Below are positions 1-9,050 of a stretch of 24,690 nt of DNA, one piece after another. The notes beneath the pieces are model-generated. The model was not told the DNA's origin. It did not search any database and saw only the letters and a list, made by a program, of their open reading frames with translations. The position numbers and the translations under genes are program-made. The stretch's first letter is position 1. The number at the start of each line of letters is the position of its first letter. Source of the DNA: UBA5209 sp034002865 (lineage in GTDB: Bacteria > Patescibacteriota > Dojkabacteria > SC72); NCBI GenBank assembly GCA_034002865.1, contig JAVEZR010000009.1, positions 1 through 24,690 on the forward strand. Direction: 5' to 3'.

Positions 1-3000
1 TCATCTCTTTGGATTAAGAGAATTCTGTCTGCTAATTGAGAGCTACTTATTATTTCTCTTTTCTCTCCCTCTATATTTTTATTTCCATTTTCTAAGGCAT
101 TTTGTTCTATCCAACTACCATCTTTTTGTTTACGAAACACCTGTCCATCCTTAGACATTGTAATTCTTCTCATCGGTGTCAGTTTACTGATTATTCCTGT
201 TAATACCTTTGCTTGTTCTTCTTTATCTTGGGCGAGGAAAGCGTCTATTATTCGTTCTATACCATCTTTATCATTTATGAGAACATGCTCATCTCCGAAT
301 ATCCATCCACTATCTGTAGCTACTAATTGCTTCCCACCTATATCAAACTTACTTCCTGTGACAGCTTTTAATCTCCTGTCTTTTGTAAATACAAGGATTT
401 GAGTTCTTAATATTTGCCTTATATATTCCTTCTCCTGTTCAGGGGTTGGCATTGGTGGAGGAGGTAGTGGAGGTGTAGGATCTGGAGTTTCAGAATCACC
501 ACCGAATAGCTCTATTGTACTACTTCTAGTAATGCCACCTACCTGTCTTGGGGCAAATGCTCCAAGTCCTGCTGCTACTAATGTAGCCAAATGAGTACTG
601 TTAATATCTGTATCGATAGGGACATCTACTTCAAAAGGAGTTAAGCCATCTAGAGATATTGTACCTACCTGTGGACCATTGAATGCGAAGGATATTCCAT
701 CTGAACCTGAGAGTGAGTCACCTACTTCTGGTAGGGTTACTGGTCCTCCATTAAGTCCTTCTAACCATCCTAAGATCGTAGGAGAGTTTCGGACATTAAA
801 TTCTTGATTTGGTTGTACAGGATTAGTAAATCCGAACTCTGATCTAATGGCAGAGTCATTTCCTAATCTGTCTCCTTGATAGAGTGATCTTTGAAGTTCA
901 TAGTCATCATACTGTGCAAGGTTTGGATTATCTGCCTTTACCTGTCTCATTATTCTTGTTAGCACACTAGGTACTGAATCTCCCGGAGCTACTGAACTTG
1001 CAAGTGGGTCAGTTCCTAAGACAGCATCTGTTCCACCAATACCCTCTAATGTAGAGAGGTTTGTGATGTACTGCTGATCTCCAATACTTAGAGTCATCTC
1101 TCCATTTGATTGTATACTGGAGATGTTGAAAGAGGCAGGAGAGTTATTTGTATATGTAGCTTGTAATGTTTGACCTAACTGACCAGAATTCATTACTCCT
1201 ATGTTTCCATTTACATCGTTATACATAACTCCAACTACCTGCCCACTATCATCAACGAATGTTCCAGTTATACCTGTTGAAGAGGTTTCAAATTCAGAGG
1301 TAGTGACATTCCCTATTTCAGTATTCTGTATTTCAAAGAGCTTCTCTGCTCCAGATACCGTATTTGCACTATATTCATTAGAGCTAGTGTCGTGTATTAA
1401 GTCTGGAGTACCATCTCCATCTAAGTCGATAGTGTTAACCTTTGTTCCATCTTCTCTTGTATATGAATCTACATTAGCATCTTCATCACCTAATGATTCT
1501 CGGTATTCCTCTTGTACAGATCTATCAGAGGATACTTGGTTGTGAGCCTCTACTGCCTGTCCTACTAATGTTACTCCTGATCCCATTATTATCAATGAGT
1601 TCACTACTCCAGAACCTGTTCTAAAGCCTGTTAAGAATGCAACTGATTGGAAGTACTGTTCTCTTTCTTTACTTAGTAAATTATCTACATCTGTAGACTC
1701 TATGCCTACAAAGAGACTTACTAATTTATTCGTTAATCCCTTTCTATCTTCTAAACTTGCATGTCCAGAAGCTTCAAGTGTTAATCTACCTAATTCACCT
1801 ATGTCTAAGAAGTCTACATAGCTTTCAAAATTACCAGTTAACTGAAGTTTTGGATATTGATCTGTATTATCATCTGCTTCCTTTACTTCAAATGTTGTAA
1901 TATCTAACTCTTTTCTTACATCTTTACCATCTTCTTTTACTGTATAGTGAAGAGTCTTATACTTCTCATCTTTAGTCTCGTTATATAGGTAGAGTAAGGA
2001 TGCAATAGCTGCTTTCTTTGCAGTCTTTCTCTCATCCTCTGTGCTATTTTGATCACTCATATCTCCAACTATCTTGTTTATGTTTACTCCTTCTCTAGCA
2101 AGGTATCCCTGTTCTTTAAGTTTTTTGTATCTTCTTAGTTCAAACGTACTTAAATATTTCGTTACAAGCTCTTCTTGTTGTTTGTTTAGATTTCTTTCAC
2201 CTATACCTGACACACCAAGCTCTATTGCCATTCCTAAGAATGGAAGCATTGGTCCTACTCCAGGTATAAAGGAGGGTAACCCAATTCTAGTACTTCCAGA
2301 GATGAGGCTTCCTAAGAGGGCTCCTCCTGCAAATTTTCTGTTTGATAATAGTTCCTTTACAGATACTCCTTGGGATTCTGCAGTGTTTTTAACATTTTTT
2401 AACGTTTTAAATGCAGCTAAACCACCCATTCCTATTAGAGCTCCACCTACAATACCTATTCCTACAGGCCCTAGGGAAGCTATAGTGACTGCAGCTATTT
2501 TACCTACAGCTAAAGTAGATGCTGTAGAGATTCCTGCATTAGCTAAGAAGGCTTTCCATTTCTTACCTTTAAACATTCTTGTTATAGTAGCAGAGAACCC
2601 TTCTTTAGTTTTACCTGCATCTGAAAACTCTTTCTTTTCCTCTTCGGATAATTTGGTAATATCATCGGCTGCTTCTTCTTGCTCTTTCTCTACAACACCT
2701 TCTGCTTTTTTAATAACGTCATTCAATTCATCTATCGCCTTCTTTATCTTCTCTTTCTCTTCATCCAGTAGACTTAAGTCTTCAAGTTTCTTCTCTAATT
2801 CGGCTTTCTGTTTCTGTAGCTCTTCTAGGTCATCTACCTTCGTAGTTTCTTTGCTATTCTCTTGCTCTATTATTTCTTCTATTGAAGTAATCTGTTCTTC
2901 TCCTCCAAGATTTATTTCATTCTTCACACTATCATCTCCTATGGTTATACTACTTTCTCCCTCAGCATTTACAATGTTGCCTAAACCTATCATTAGATTT

Positions 3001-3953
3001 TTAATAGTGAGTTGTAGCTGTGGGTCGCTAGTATAAGAGGTTCTTAATTCTTCAAGTGTCTTTATTAATTTGGTTACTGCTTCGACCAATTCTCTATTTG
3101 AATCTGCTGACTTAACCTCGGCTTCTGGAACTTGATTTCCAATCAAAACACCATTCGGAAATTCCTGGCTTGGTCTTTTCTGAGGAAAGGCACCATTATT
3201 AGCAATATCTAGGGCGCTCTTAAGTTTTGGTTCTACTTTTGATTCTGGAATATTATCAATTTGTGCTAAATTCTCTTTTACCTGTTCAAGAAGATCTTCA
3301 GGAGATTGAGACTTTTGTTCTTCTGCTGTACTTTCATCTTTTAGTAGAACACCATTGGAAGATTCAAAACTCTTTCTCTTCTCTGGAAAGCTACCGTTCA
3401 TTGTAATTTCTTCAGCACTTCTAAGAGTAGTTACAGGTTGTTGAGCTACAGGCTCTTGTTTAAACTGTAAATTATTATCTATTTGTACTATTCTCCCTTC
3501 CATTTGCTTCTTTTTTGCATTTTCTATTGCATCATTAACAAGTATGTCTCCTTCCTGTCTGGGAGTTAAAGTATTTTCTGTTCCATTCCTTCTTTCAATC
3601 ATTCTATCTACAAATGGAGGATTTTCAGTTAAAGGATTCTCTTCATGATACTCCTGCCGAGCTATTCGTTCTGCTTCTAGTTTTGCCAAAACTTCAGTAG
3701 CTTTACTAGGCTGATTAAGTGGGTTCAGAGATGGAGGATTAGTGCTATCTTCTGGATTAGAGTTATCTATAGCTGTATCAACCCCATCACTTTTAGGAAT
3801 CATGTTTTCTTCTTTTAGTCCGGTTGTCTTATTTATTGTATTAGATTCTTTAAAAAATCCATTTTCCGTTGCTCTCTGCAAGCTTGCTTTAAGCCCTTCT
3901 GCTGTTGGTGGTTCTCTTCTTATTTCTTCTCGAGGTAGATTACTCTCTGCCAT
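1..3953 (-). CDS. Giant hypothetical surface/membrane-associated protein (C-terminus beyond window)
   Basis: The frame is open from an ATG at 3951-3953 to the left edge, giving 1317 visible residues with no stop. I do not recognise the family. The N-terminal ~400 residues are polar and look disordered, and carry three degenerate repeats (separate entry). A charged coiled coil follows at about residues 370-440. Two glycine/alanine-rich hydrophobic stretches lie at about 468-520 and 541-588, and a third at about 768-800; these could be membrane-inserting or buried helices. Around residue 842-855 there is a calcium-loop-like DLDGDGTPD motif of the EF-hand/dockerin type. A proline-rich linker (about 1155-1172) leads to a final mixed domain that runs off the window. 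There is no signal peptide. It starts 18 nt after the stop of the upstream small gene, so the two are probably cotranscribed. No Shine-Dalgarno is visible. The large plus-strand ORFs over this region are antisense shadows. Confidence 0.85.
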   Translation of the reverse strand, partial: MAESNLPREEIRREPPTAEGLKASLQRATENGFFKESNTINKTTGLKEENMIPKSDGVDTAIDNSNPEDSTNPPSLNPLNQPSKATEVLAKLEAERIARQEYHEENPLTENPPFVDRMIERRNGTENTLTPRQEGDILVNDAIENAKKKQMEGRIVQIDNNLQFKQEPVAQQPVTTLRSAEEITMNGSFPEKRKSFESSNGVLLKDESTAEEQKSQSPEDLLEQVKENLAQIDNIPESKVEPKLKSALDIANNGAFPQKRPSQEFPNGVLIGNQVPEAEVKSADSNRELVEAVTKLIKTLEELRTSYTSDPQLQLTIKNLMIGLGNIVNAEGESSITIGDDSVKNEINLGGEEQITSIEEIIEQENSKETTKVDDLEELQKQKAELEKKLEDLSLLDEEKEKIKKAIDELNDVIKKAEGVVEKEQEEAADDITKLSEEEKKEFSDAGKTKEGFSATITRMFKGKKWKAFLANAGISTASTLAVGKIAAVTIASLGPVGIGIVGGALIGMGGLAAFKTLKNVKNTAESQGVSVKELLSNRKFAGGALLGSLISGSTRIGLPSFIPGVGPMLPFLGMAIELGVSGIGERNLNKQQEELVTKYLSTFELRRYKKLKEQGYLAREGVNINKIVGDMSDQNSTEDERKTAKKAAIASLLYLYNETKDEKYKTLHYTVKEDGKDVRKELDITTFEVKEADDNTDQYPKLQLTGNFESYVDFLDIGELGRLTLEASGHASLEDRKGLTNKLVSLFVGIESTDVDNLLSKEREQYFQSVAFLTGFRTGSGVVNSLIIMGSGVTLVGQAVEAHNQVSSDRSVQEEYRESLGDEDANVDSYTREDGTKVNTIDLDGDGTPDLIHDTSSNEYSANTVSGAEKLFEIQNTEIGNVTTSEFETSSTGITGTFVDDSGQVVGVMYNDVNGNIGVMNSGQLGQTLQATYTNNSPASFNISSIQSNGEMTLSIGDQQYITNLSTLEGIGGTDAVLGTDPLASSVAPGDSVPSVLTRIMRQVKADNPNLAQYDDYELQRSLYQGDRLGNDSAIRSEFGFTNPVQPNQEFNVRNSPTILGWLEGLNGGPVTLPEVGDSLSGSDGISFAFNGPQVGTISLDGLTPFEVDVPIDTDINSTHLATLVAAGLGAFAPRQVGGITRSSTIELFGGDSETPDPTPPLPPPPMPTPEQEKEYIRQILRTQILVFTKDRRLKAVTGSKFDIGGKQLVATDSGWIFGDEHVLINDKDGIERIIDAFLAQDKEEQAKVLTGIISKLTPMRRITMSKDGQVFRKQKDGSWIEQNALENGNKNIEGEKREIISSSQLADRILLIQRD
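3130..3902 (-). repeat. Three degenerate protein repeats in the N-terminal part of the giant protein
   Basis: The translated N-terminal region repeats a motif of the form L-(R/K)-(S/A)-x-x-x-x-A/I-x-x-N-G-x-F. Copies lie at about 3840-3902 (GLKASLQRATENGFF), 3337-3436 (TLRSAEEITMNGSFPEKR) and 3130-3229 (KLKSALDIANNGAFPQKR). The last two also share a downstream 'NGVL' block, so each is about 33 residues long. This looks like short linear motif duplication in a disordered region, perhaps partner-binding sites. The function is unknown. Confidence 0.6.
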
Positions 3954-3971
3954 TTCAGTATTAAAATAATA

Positions 3972-4451
3972 TTATTCTTTATTAATTAGCTTATCAGCCT
4001 CTTCATAATCACCAGCATCTATTAGCTCTTTAGCTTTCTCTACATCTTCTGGTGAAAGATTAGAAACCTTAAGATTTAAATCCTTGATATTAGCTACCTC
4101 ACTTAAAGTATTCTCTATCAATCCATCTACTATTTCCATATGTATACCCTCTATATCTTTGTTTACCTTCTCCATGAGGAATTTATTTAATACTATTAAC
4201 TGTTGTGCAATATTAACCCCTGTATCTACAAAAGTTTTCCACTTCTCAAACTCCTCTTCATTCATCAATGCACTTATCTTTGCCATTGTCTGCTTGGTTG
4301 CTGTCGTTGTAATACTAGATGCAATGGTTTCAATCTGCTCATTGGTAAGTCCAAGATATTGCATCTGTTTAATGAAAGAATCAAGCTTTTCTTGAAGTAA
4401 ATCTTCACTGTTTTGTAATAATGAAGATATATTTTGTGGGGCAGAATCCAT
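3972..4451 (-). CDS. Small all-helical hypothetical protein
   Basis: 159 residues, rich in Glu, Lys, Ile and Leu, without a signal peptide or obvious membrane segment. It is predicted by eye to be nearly all helix: an N-terminal amphipathic region, a central block around 'NEEEFEKWKTF' and a C-terminal acidic hairpin with 'SPEDVEKAKELIDAGDYEEADKL', which resembles a single TPR-like helical pair. I do not recognise the family. It is the first gene after a good sigma-70-type promoter and sits 18 nt upstream of the giant protein, so it may be a chaperone, adaptor or partner of that protein (inference from position only). The ATG is chosen because it lies about 25 nt downstream of the predicted transcription start. 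No Shine-Dalgarno is seen. Confidence 0.8.
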   Translation of the reverse strand: MDSAPQNISSLLQNSEDLLQEKLDSFIKQMQYLGLTNEQIETIASSITTTATKQTMAKISALMNEEEFEKWKTFVDTGVNIAQQLIVLNKFLMEKVNKDIEGIHMEIVDGLIENTLSEVANIKDLNLKVSNLSPEDVEKAKELIDAGDYEEADKLINKE

Positions 4452-4482
4452 TTGTAATATATGTAAATTTACACCTGTTTAT

Positions 4483-4511
4483 ATATTAGAGAGAGAGAGC
4501 AAATATGTCAA
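4483..4511 (-). promoter_or_regulatory. Promoter of the 4451/3953 operon with a dinucleotide-repeat spacer
   Basis: On the minus strand there is a perfect -35 TTGACA (4506-4511), a spacer of exactly 17 bp (4489-4505) and a -10 TAATAT (4483-4488). The predicted start is near 4476, about 25 nt before the ATG at 4451. The spacer contains a CT dinucleotide tract, described separately. A 7-bp inverted repeat, ACCTGTT (4473-4479) and AACAGGT (4510-4516), brackets the whole promoter and overlaps the -35 edge and the start region. It could be an operator pair or a weak stem. Confidence 0.7.
4488..4499. repeat. (AG)6/(CT)6 microsatellite between -35 and -10
   Basis: Twelve bases of pure AG repeat (CT on the transcribed minus strand) fill most of the promoter spacer. 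With six units the spacer is 17 bp, the optimum. Loss or gain of one unit would give 15 or 19 bp. It is the only pure dinucleotide tract of this kind I noticed in the window. Confidence 0.9.
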
Positions 4512-4516
4512 CAGGT

Positions 4517-6460
4517 TTAGAACTTTCTCTTTATCTTTTTACCATGTAAAGACTCCTCAATTGTGAAAGGAGTGAAATTAAAGTAAAGAATCTCTAGAAG
4601 AGCCTCTAAACCGTGCTTAAACCAACGCATCTTCTTACCTTGAGATACTGAACGAGGTTTATAATATATATCTATCTGTTTAAAATTCAATCTCTTACCA
4701 TTTGCTTTCCTGTATCTTGCTAATTTCGCAGTAACTTCCGGTTCTAAACCGAAGTTGCTAGTTGATTCTAATGTTTTAAATATTGATCTCATGATATCCC
4801 CTCTTACCATCTTGTAACAGGTTTCCATATCTTTTGGTGCAAAGCCCTTAGCTCTTGTGAAGAGATTAGATATTAATGTGATAAATCTATTACCAATACT
4901 GTGTATACCACTAGAGAATTTATTCTTACTGTTAAACCTATTCCCATATATTACATCTAAGTTATGATTCTCTAAGAAGTTTGAGACAAAGATTTCTAAA
5001 TCTTTTGGCTTGTACTCTAAGTCTGCATCTTGTACTACAACTAACTCTCCTGTAGATGCAAGTATTCCTTTCTTTACAGTTTGAGATTTACCTCTGTTTC
5101 TAAAGTTTTTAAGAAGTATATATTTATTATTCTTTTCATCCCTATCTACAAAATCTTCTACAATATTTGTACTGTTATCCTTAGAAGCATCGTTTACTAT
5201 GATAATTTCCTTGCTCATTAAGTTTGGTAATTTCATTTTTGATACTTTCTCTAAGAGCTCTTCAATAGTTGCCTCTTCATTGTAAAGAGGTATTACAATG
5301 GAGAGAGTTTTCATCTGTGTAGATTCGTAATGTCTTGGAAGTAATCTTTCGTAATATGTTTGTACCATCTGTTCTTTAGGAAAAGTCTCTCTGTTTTTCT
5401 CTATCAAAGAGTTAATATATTTAATATCTTGCGATTTATATATTGCACTCTTAAGTACTCTTACGAGTTCTTTATGATTTTCCTTTGTAAAGGTAAACTC
5501 TTTTGTTTGAAGTAAGTTAGCTACTTCAATATTACTTCTTGCATTTGATAGTACAGGGATATTACCAAAAGAGATTGCTTCTAAAATACCTAATGCTAGT
5601 CCTTCACTTAGTGATGAATTAATATATATTTTTGATTTCTTAAGTAAGTTAAAAAGAGATTTTTGATCTAAAAGTTTAGTAACAATCTCTATATTTTTGG
5701 GTAAGGAATCTATATCAAACTCTAAATCTTTCCCCTCCCCTATCATTAGAAATCTCCAACTAGGAAATTGTGTTGCTAACTCTATGTATGCTTTTAATGT
5801 GGTTTGGGGATCTTTAACCTTAATCCATTTACTTGCAAATACAACAATATTCTCTTTCTTAGATATATCATCTCTATTAAAATCTGTTTCAAACGAGTTG
5901 TATATTATCCCTATTCTTTCTTTTGATATTCTAAAATTAGAGCTTATCCATCTTCTTGCAATTTTTGATACAGTAAGAATATCTTCTGAGTTAAGCAGTA
6001 CTAAAGCAAAGATATGTCTGTCTACCCAATTTACAATATCTGTAACTAATTTAGATCTAAAATATACCTGTCCTGCATTATGCTCTATTACTGTGTATGG
6101 ATGTTTAAGTGTTGAACATGCTAGAGAGGTAAGTAGACTACTGGTCAGATGTCTACTGTGTACTACTACCTTACTGTTAGGGTTCTTTGAAAGAAGTCTT
6201 AGTAGTTTAAAGAAGAAAAAGATTCCGAAGATTGGGTATGTACCATTAAATATGCTAAAGACTTTAAAAGGAAGTGTATCAAAATCGTTGTTCTCTCCAT
6301 TATATTTACCTTTAGTACCAAAGAGAGCTATACAACTAATACCCTTCTTTGAGAGGCCTCTAAGGAGGTTGTACGCCATATTCTCCAAGCCTCCTACTGT
6401 AGGAGGAAAGAAGTGTGATATTGATATCAGGTCATATTGTTCTTTTCTTTCTTTACTCAT
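4517..6460 (-). CDS. Bifunctional glycosyltransferase: GT4 domain fused to GT2 (dolichyl-phosphate-mannose-synthase-like) domain
   Basis: 647 residues made of two enzymes. Residues 1 to about 375 are a GT-B fold, GT4-family retaining transferase. The N-terminal motif 'SHFFPPTVGGLENMAYNLL' is the usual acceptor-side glycine loop, and the C-terminal nucleotide-sugar motif E-x7-E appears in 'SLSEGLALGILEAISFGN'. From about residue 383 (MKTLSIVIPLYNEE) to the end is a GT-A fold, GT2-family domain with 'IIIVNDASKDNST' and the metal-binding DAD in 'VVVQDADLEYKP'. This resembles polyprenyl-phosphate sugar synthases. No membrane anchor is evident. It is the last gene of a minus-strand operon, 8 nt after the GT-C-like gene. 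A plausible division of labour is that GT2 charges a lipid carrier used by the neighbouring GT-C protein while GT4 extends a glycan (inference). Substrates cannot be read from sequence. Confidence 0.9.
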   Translation of the reverse strand: MSKERKEQYDLISISHFFPPTVGGLENMAYNLLRGLSKKGISCIALFGTKGKYNGENNDFDTLPFKVFSIFNGTYPIFGIFFFFKLLRLLSKNPNSKVVVHSRHLTSSLLTSLACSTLKHPYTVIEHNAGQVYFRSKLVTDIVNWVDRHIFALVLLNSEDILTVSKIARRWISSNFRISKERIGIIYNSFETDFNRDDISKKENIVVFASKWIKVKDPQTTLKAYIELATQFPSWRFLMIGEGKDLEFDIDSLPKNIEIVTKLLDQKSLFNLLKKSKIYINSSLSEGLALGILEAISFGNIPVLSNARSNIEVANLLQTKEFTFTKENHKELVRVLKSAIYKSQDIKYINSLIEKNRETFPKEQMVQTYYERLLPRHYESTQMKTLSIVIPLYNEEATIEELLEKVSKMKLPNLMSKEIIIVNDASKDNSTNIVEDFVDRDEKNNKYILLKNFRNRGKSQTVKKGILASTGELVVVQDADLEYKPKDLEIFVSNFLENHNLDVIYGNRFNSKNKFSSGIHSIGNRFITLISNLFTRAKGFAPKDMETCYKMVRGDIMRSIFKTLESTSNFGLEPEVTAKLARYRKANGKRLNFKQIDIYYKPRSVSQGKKMRWFKHGLEALLEILYFNFTPFTIEESLHGKKIKRKF

Positions 6461-6468
6461 TTAGGCAG

Positions 6469-8367
6469 TTAGCGGAAAAGTATAAAATTATCAGAGATAT
6501 ATATTGGGTATCTACCTGTTCTTTCCATATCTTTTATTAATTCCTCACTTATATTCCCTATCTTCTGCGAGTTATTAATACTCAAAGAGTATATGTTGTA
6601 TATCCATGCGTTATCATTACTACTTATAGCTCTGTATATTCTTGAGGTATACAAAATATCGAAGTTATCATTCCTAGGTATACCTGGTGAGGTTATTAAA
6701 GCTTCATAGCTTTGCAATGTTGGACTTGTTAAGTAGTTAAGCAAATTTTTCCTAGTATCTAGTGACATATACTGTGCATTTGCAGTATCGGTGTTTGTAA
6801 GTGAAGCAATGATTAATTGTGTATATGGATCTGAGAGTATGGTAGCAGATGTTCTCTCTTCATTTAAATACTTCACTATCTCTTTATCCTCCTCTGTTAT
6901 TGCGGACACTACCCCATTCTCTTGAGTATAGAAGGTAAGATATCTGTTGTATTGAATATAGAAGTTAGTTGCGAAGATGACTACCAATGATGTAAGTACA
7001 AAGCTCTTAAGAAATATCCCCATTCTAACAGAGGAGAGGAATTTAAGAAGAAGCAGTACAGAGAAAAATCCTACCCCTATCGTAAACTTGTTTGCATATG
7101 TAGGAGCAAGGAAATATACAATGGAAATCATGAAGATGTATGTAAGTGCATTAATATATACAGAGGACACCTTTCTCTCTAAGAAGTTTGTAACAAAGAT
7201 TACAAGTATGAAGAGCCATATAGGGCCAAGTATTTGCCAAAATACAGTAAGATTGTTTGGGTAGTAAGGATTAGTAAGACTACCGATCACTTTTATAGCA
7301 TCTCCCTGTATTAATTTCTCTACACTAAATCCTGCAATATTTGCTAATACAAAAAATATTAAAGATATGGCTAGTAAAAGGTAATATATTTTTATCTCTC
7401 TCTTCCTATCTATATTTCTAAGTAAAATATGTCTTACCCAGAGAAATACTGAGAAGTATGTCCCAATTATAAAGTGAGTTGGTATTAAGAGTAATGTTGC
7501 AAGCAGTAACTGCTTTTTACTTAGTCTCTGCTTTCTGAAAATCATTAAGAAAAACATTAAAGCAAAAGTTTGTGGTAGAAAGAAGACAAAATCATATCCA
7601 CCCATTACAAAAACTAGGAGAGTAAGTAGCACTCCTAGCTGAGACCAGATTGTACTTTTAGTAAGATCTTTAAATATGTAAAAAAGAGGAATACTAGCTA
7701 TTACTGGATACAGTACATCTATTACATATATCGATTTAATTGGATCATTACCTAAGAAGGTAATAATATGACCAAGAATTATATGGTAGAAGGTTGTATA
7801 TCCATGCTGTAAGAAAAGATTAGAGCACTGTCCTGGTAGAAAACATATTACATCGTTAAAAAACATCCTATTTGGAACAGTAAGGTGTTGTAAGTAATCT
7901 AGTGCTACAACAGAATCTGTTTGCCTGATGGATATTGAAGCAAAGAGAGTAAAAAGTATTCCAGGTAGTATTGCAGCAGAGATATTCTTAATGGTTTTTT
8001 CTGATCTATCCCCACTCTTCTCATCAGAGAGAACAAAATAGATAAAGAGGAGATTCCAAAGTAAGAGATTAAACAGAGTAGTAAATGGCAGTAGCTCTCC
8101 TAAGGAGAATCCAGTTATTCTAGACACCAAATATGTAAAAAGAAACTGTATTGGGAAGTAAAAGAAAGTAAGTGCTGTCGTTAATGATACTAATCTTGCT
8201 TTAAAGAGTACTTTAGAGATTAGGTATGGGAGTGTAAATATTGTAAATACAAGATATCCAATGAATATGTAATTAGAACTAAAAGATTCTAAACCTCCAG
8301 TAAAGAGAGTAAAGATTAGATATATTATTATTCCTAAGTTACTTAGTATTGCTATTAAATCAAACAT
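6469..8367 (-). CDS. Polytopic membrane protein, probable GT-C-type glycosyltransferase
   Basis: 632 residues with about 13 hydrophobic segments over the first ~470 residues, then a ~150-residue extracytoplasmic-looking soluble tail. The overall plan matches GT-C enzymes that use polyprenyl-phosphate sugars (PMT/ArnT-like or oligosaccharyltransferase-like). A candidate catalytic acidic loop, 'VALDYLQHLTVPN', lies between early membrane spans, where GT-C enzymes usually carry their essential Asp. The family is assigned by architecture, not by a diagnostic motif, so a flippase or polymerase is an alternative. It starts 1 nt after the stop of the upstream gene and ends 8 nt before the GT4-GT2 fusion, so it is almost certainly cotranscribed and translationally coupled. 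Confidence 0.8.
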   Translation of the reverse strand: MFDLIAILSNLGIIIYLIFTLFTGGLESFSSNYIFIGYLVFTIFTLPYLISKVLFKARLVSLTTALTFFYFPIQFLFTYLVSRITGFSLGELLPFTTLFNLLLWNLLFIYFVLSDEKSGDRSEKTIKNISAAILPGILFTLFASISIRQTDSVVALDYLQHLTVPNRMFFNDVICFLPGQCSNLFLQHGYTTFYHIILGHIITFLGNDPIKSIYVIDVLYPVIASIPLFYIFKDLTKSTIWSQLGVLLTLLVFVMGGYDFVFFLPQTFALMFFLMIFRKQRLSKKQLLLATLLLIPTHFIIGTYFSVFLWVRHILLRNIDRKREIKIYYLLLAISLIFFVLANIAGFSVEKLIQGDAIKVIGSLTNPYYPNNLTVFWQILGPIWLFILVIFVTNFLERKVSSVYINALTYIFMISIVYFLAPTYANKFTIGVGFFSVLLLLKFLSSVRMGIFLKSFVLTSLVVIFATNFYIQYNRYLTFYTQENGVVSAITEEDKEIVKYLNEERTSATILSDPYTQLIIASLTNTDTANAQYMSLDTRKNLLNYLTSPTLQSYEALITSPGIPRNDNFDILYTSRIYRAISSNDNAWIYNIYSLSINNSQKIGNISEELIKDMERTGRYPIYISDNFILFR

Positions 8368-8368
8368 A

Positions 8369-8980
8369 CTATTTGTTACACTCTATATTTAAATTGAATA
8401 TGAAACTTATCTTAGGTTCGTACTTTTTACTTAAGATTACCGATTGGCTATTCTCTGATATTTTGTATTGTAAGTTTTGTCCTTCAACTATTACATTACA
8501 CCCCTTATCACTATACTCCACCCTATTACCCTCTATCTTAAAATCTACTTTGTTTGTGTAATCTAACTGTATGTTGTAATACAGATTTTCTTGATATGTA
8601 TATTTAGTATCAGTATCTATCTCTACCTTAATGTGTTCATTGCTTAGAGGTGTTAGAGAGAGTGATCTAATATTTTCATCATTTTCGATATACTCTGTAT
8701 GAGTATTTGTTCTTGCAATGGAGTTTTCTAAATTAGAATTTTTAATTAGTTTTGTATTTGTAGAAAAAGGTTTCTCATTTACAGTATCGCTTGTAATATG
8801 ATCATTTCTTCCAACTATTTCAATATATCCAGTATTAGGTAACTGAATTATTACACTGTGTCTTTGGTTAATAATGGTAAAGTTTTTGTTTTGTGTATAT
8901 GAATAGTATCTTTCTACAGAGAGGTATGTAGCTAATATGATTAATAGAAAGATTATTATTTTTAAATAGAAGTTTTTCAT
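8369..8980 (-). CDS. Membrane-anchored hypothetical extracytoplasmic protein
   Basis: 203 residues. Residues about 5-22 form a single hydrophobic anchor after a short basic N-terminus (MKNFYLK), and a ~180-residue beta-rich, Asn/Thr/Ser-rich domain would face outside. There is no lipobox and no recognised catalytic motif; one cysteine pair (CNV near 160 and CNK at the end) could form a disulfide. The family is unknown. It is the first gene of the glycosylation operon and overlaps that function only by position: it could be an acceptor protein, an accessory subunit or an envelope sensor. Codon use is A+T-rich like its neighbours. No Shine-Dalgarno precedes the ATG. Confidence 0.8.
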   Translation of the reverse strand: MKNFYLKIIIFLLIILATYLSVERYYSYTQNKNFTIINQRHSVIIQLPNTGYIEIVGRNDHITSDTVNEKPFSTNTKLIKNSNLENSIARTNTHTEYIENDENIRSLSLTPLSNEHIKVEIDTDTKYTYQENLYYNIQLDYTNKVDFKIEGNRVEYSDKGCNVIVEGQNLQYKISENSQSVILSKKYEPKISFIFNLNIECNK

Positions 8981-8996
8981 TCTATATTAAATATAT

Positions 8997-9023
8997 ATTT
9001 TATAGTGGGGAAATGGAAGTCAA
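8997..9023 (-). promoter_or_regulatory. Candidate promoter of the glycosylation operon
   Basis: On the minus strand, TTGACT (9018-9023) and TAAAAT (8997-9002) are separated by 15 bp, shorter than optimal. Both hexamers match five of six consensus bases. The position, just upstream of the ATG at 8980 and downstream of the lipoprotein terminator, fits an independent operon start. Confidence 0.45.
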
Positions 9024-9050
9024 AGTTTCTTTTTAGATATGTATATATAA

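Noticed and set aside
2074..3036. Long plus-strand ORF of 320 codons
   Set aside because: It lies antisense inside the continuous minus-strand giant gene. Its composition (Ser/Phe/Pro-rich) is that of a shadow of Glu/Lys-rich coding sequence.
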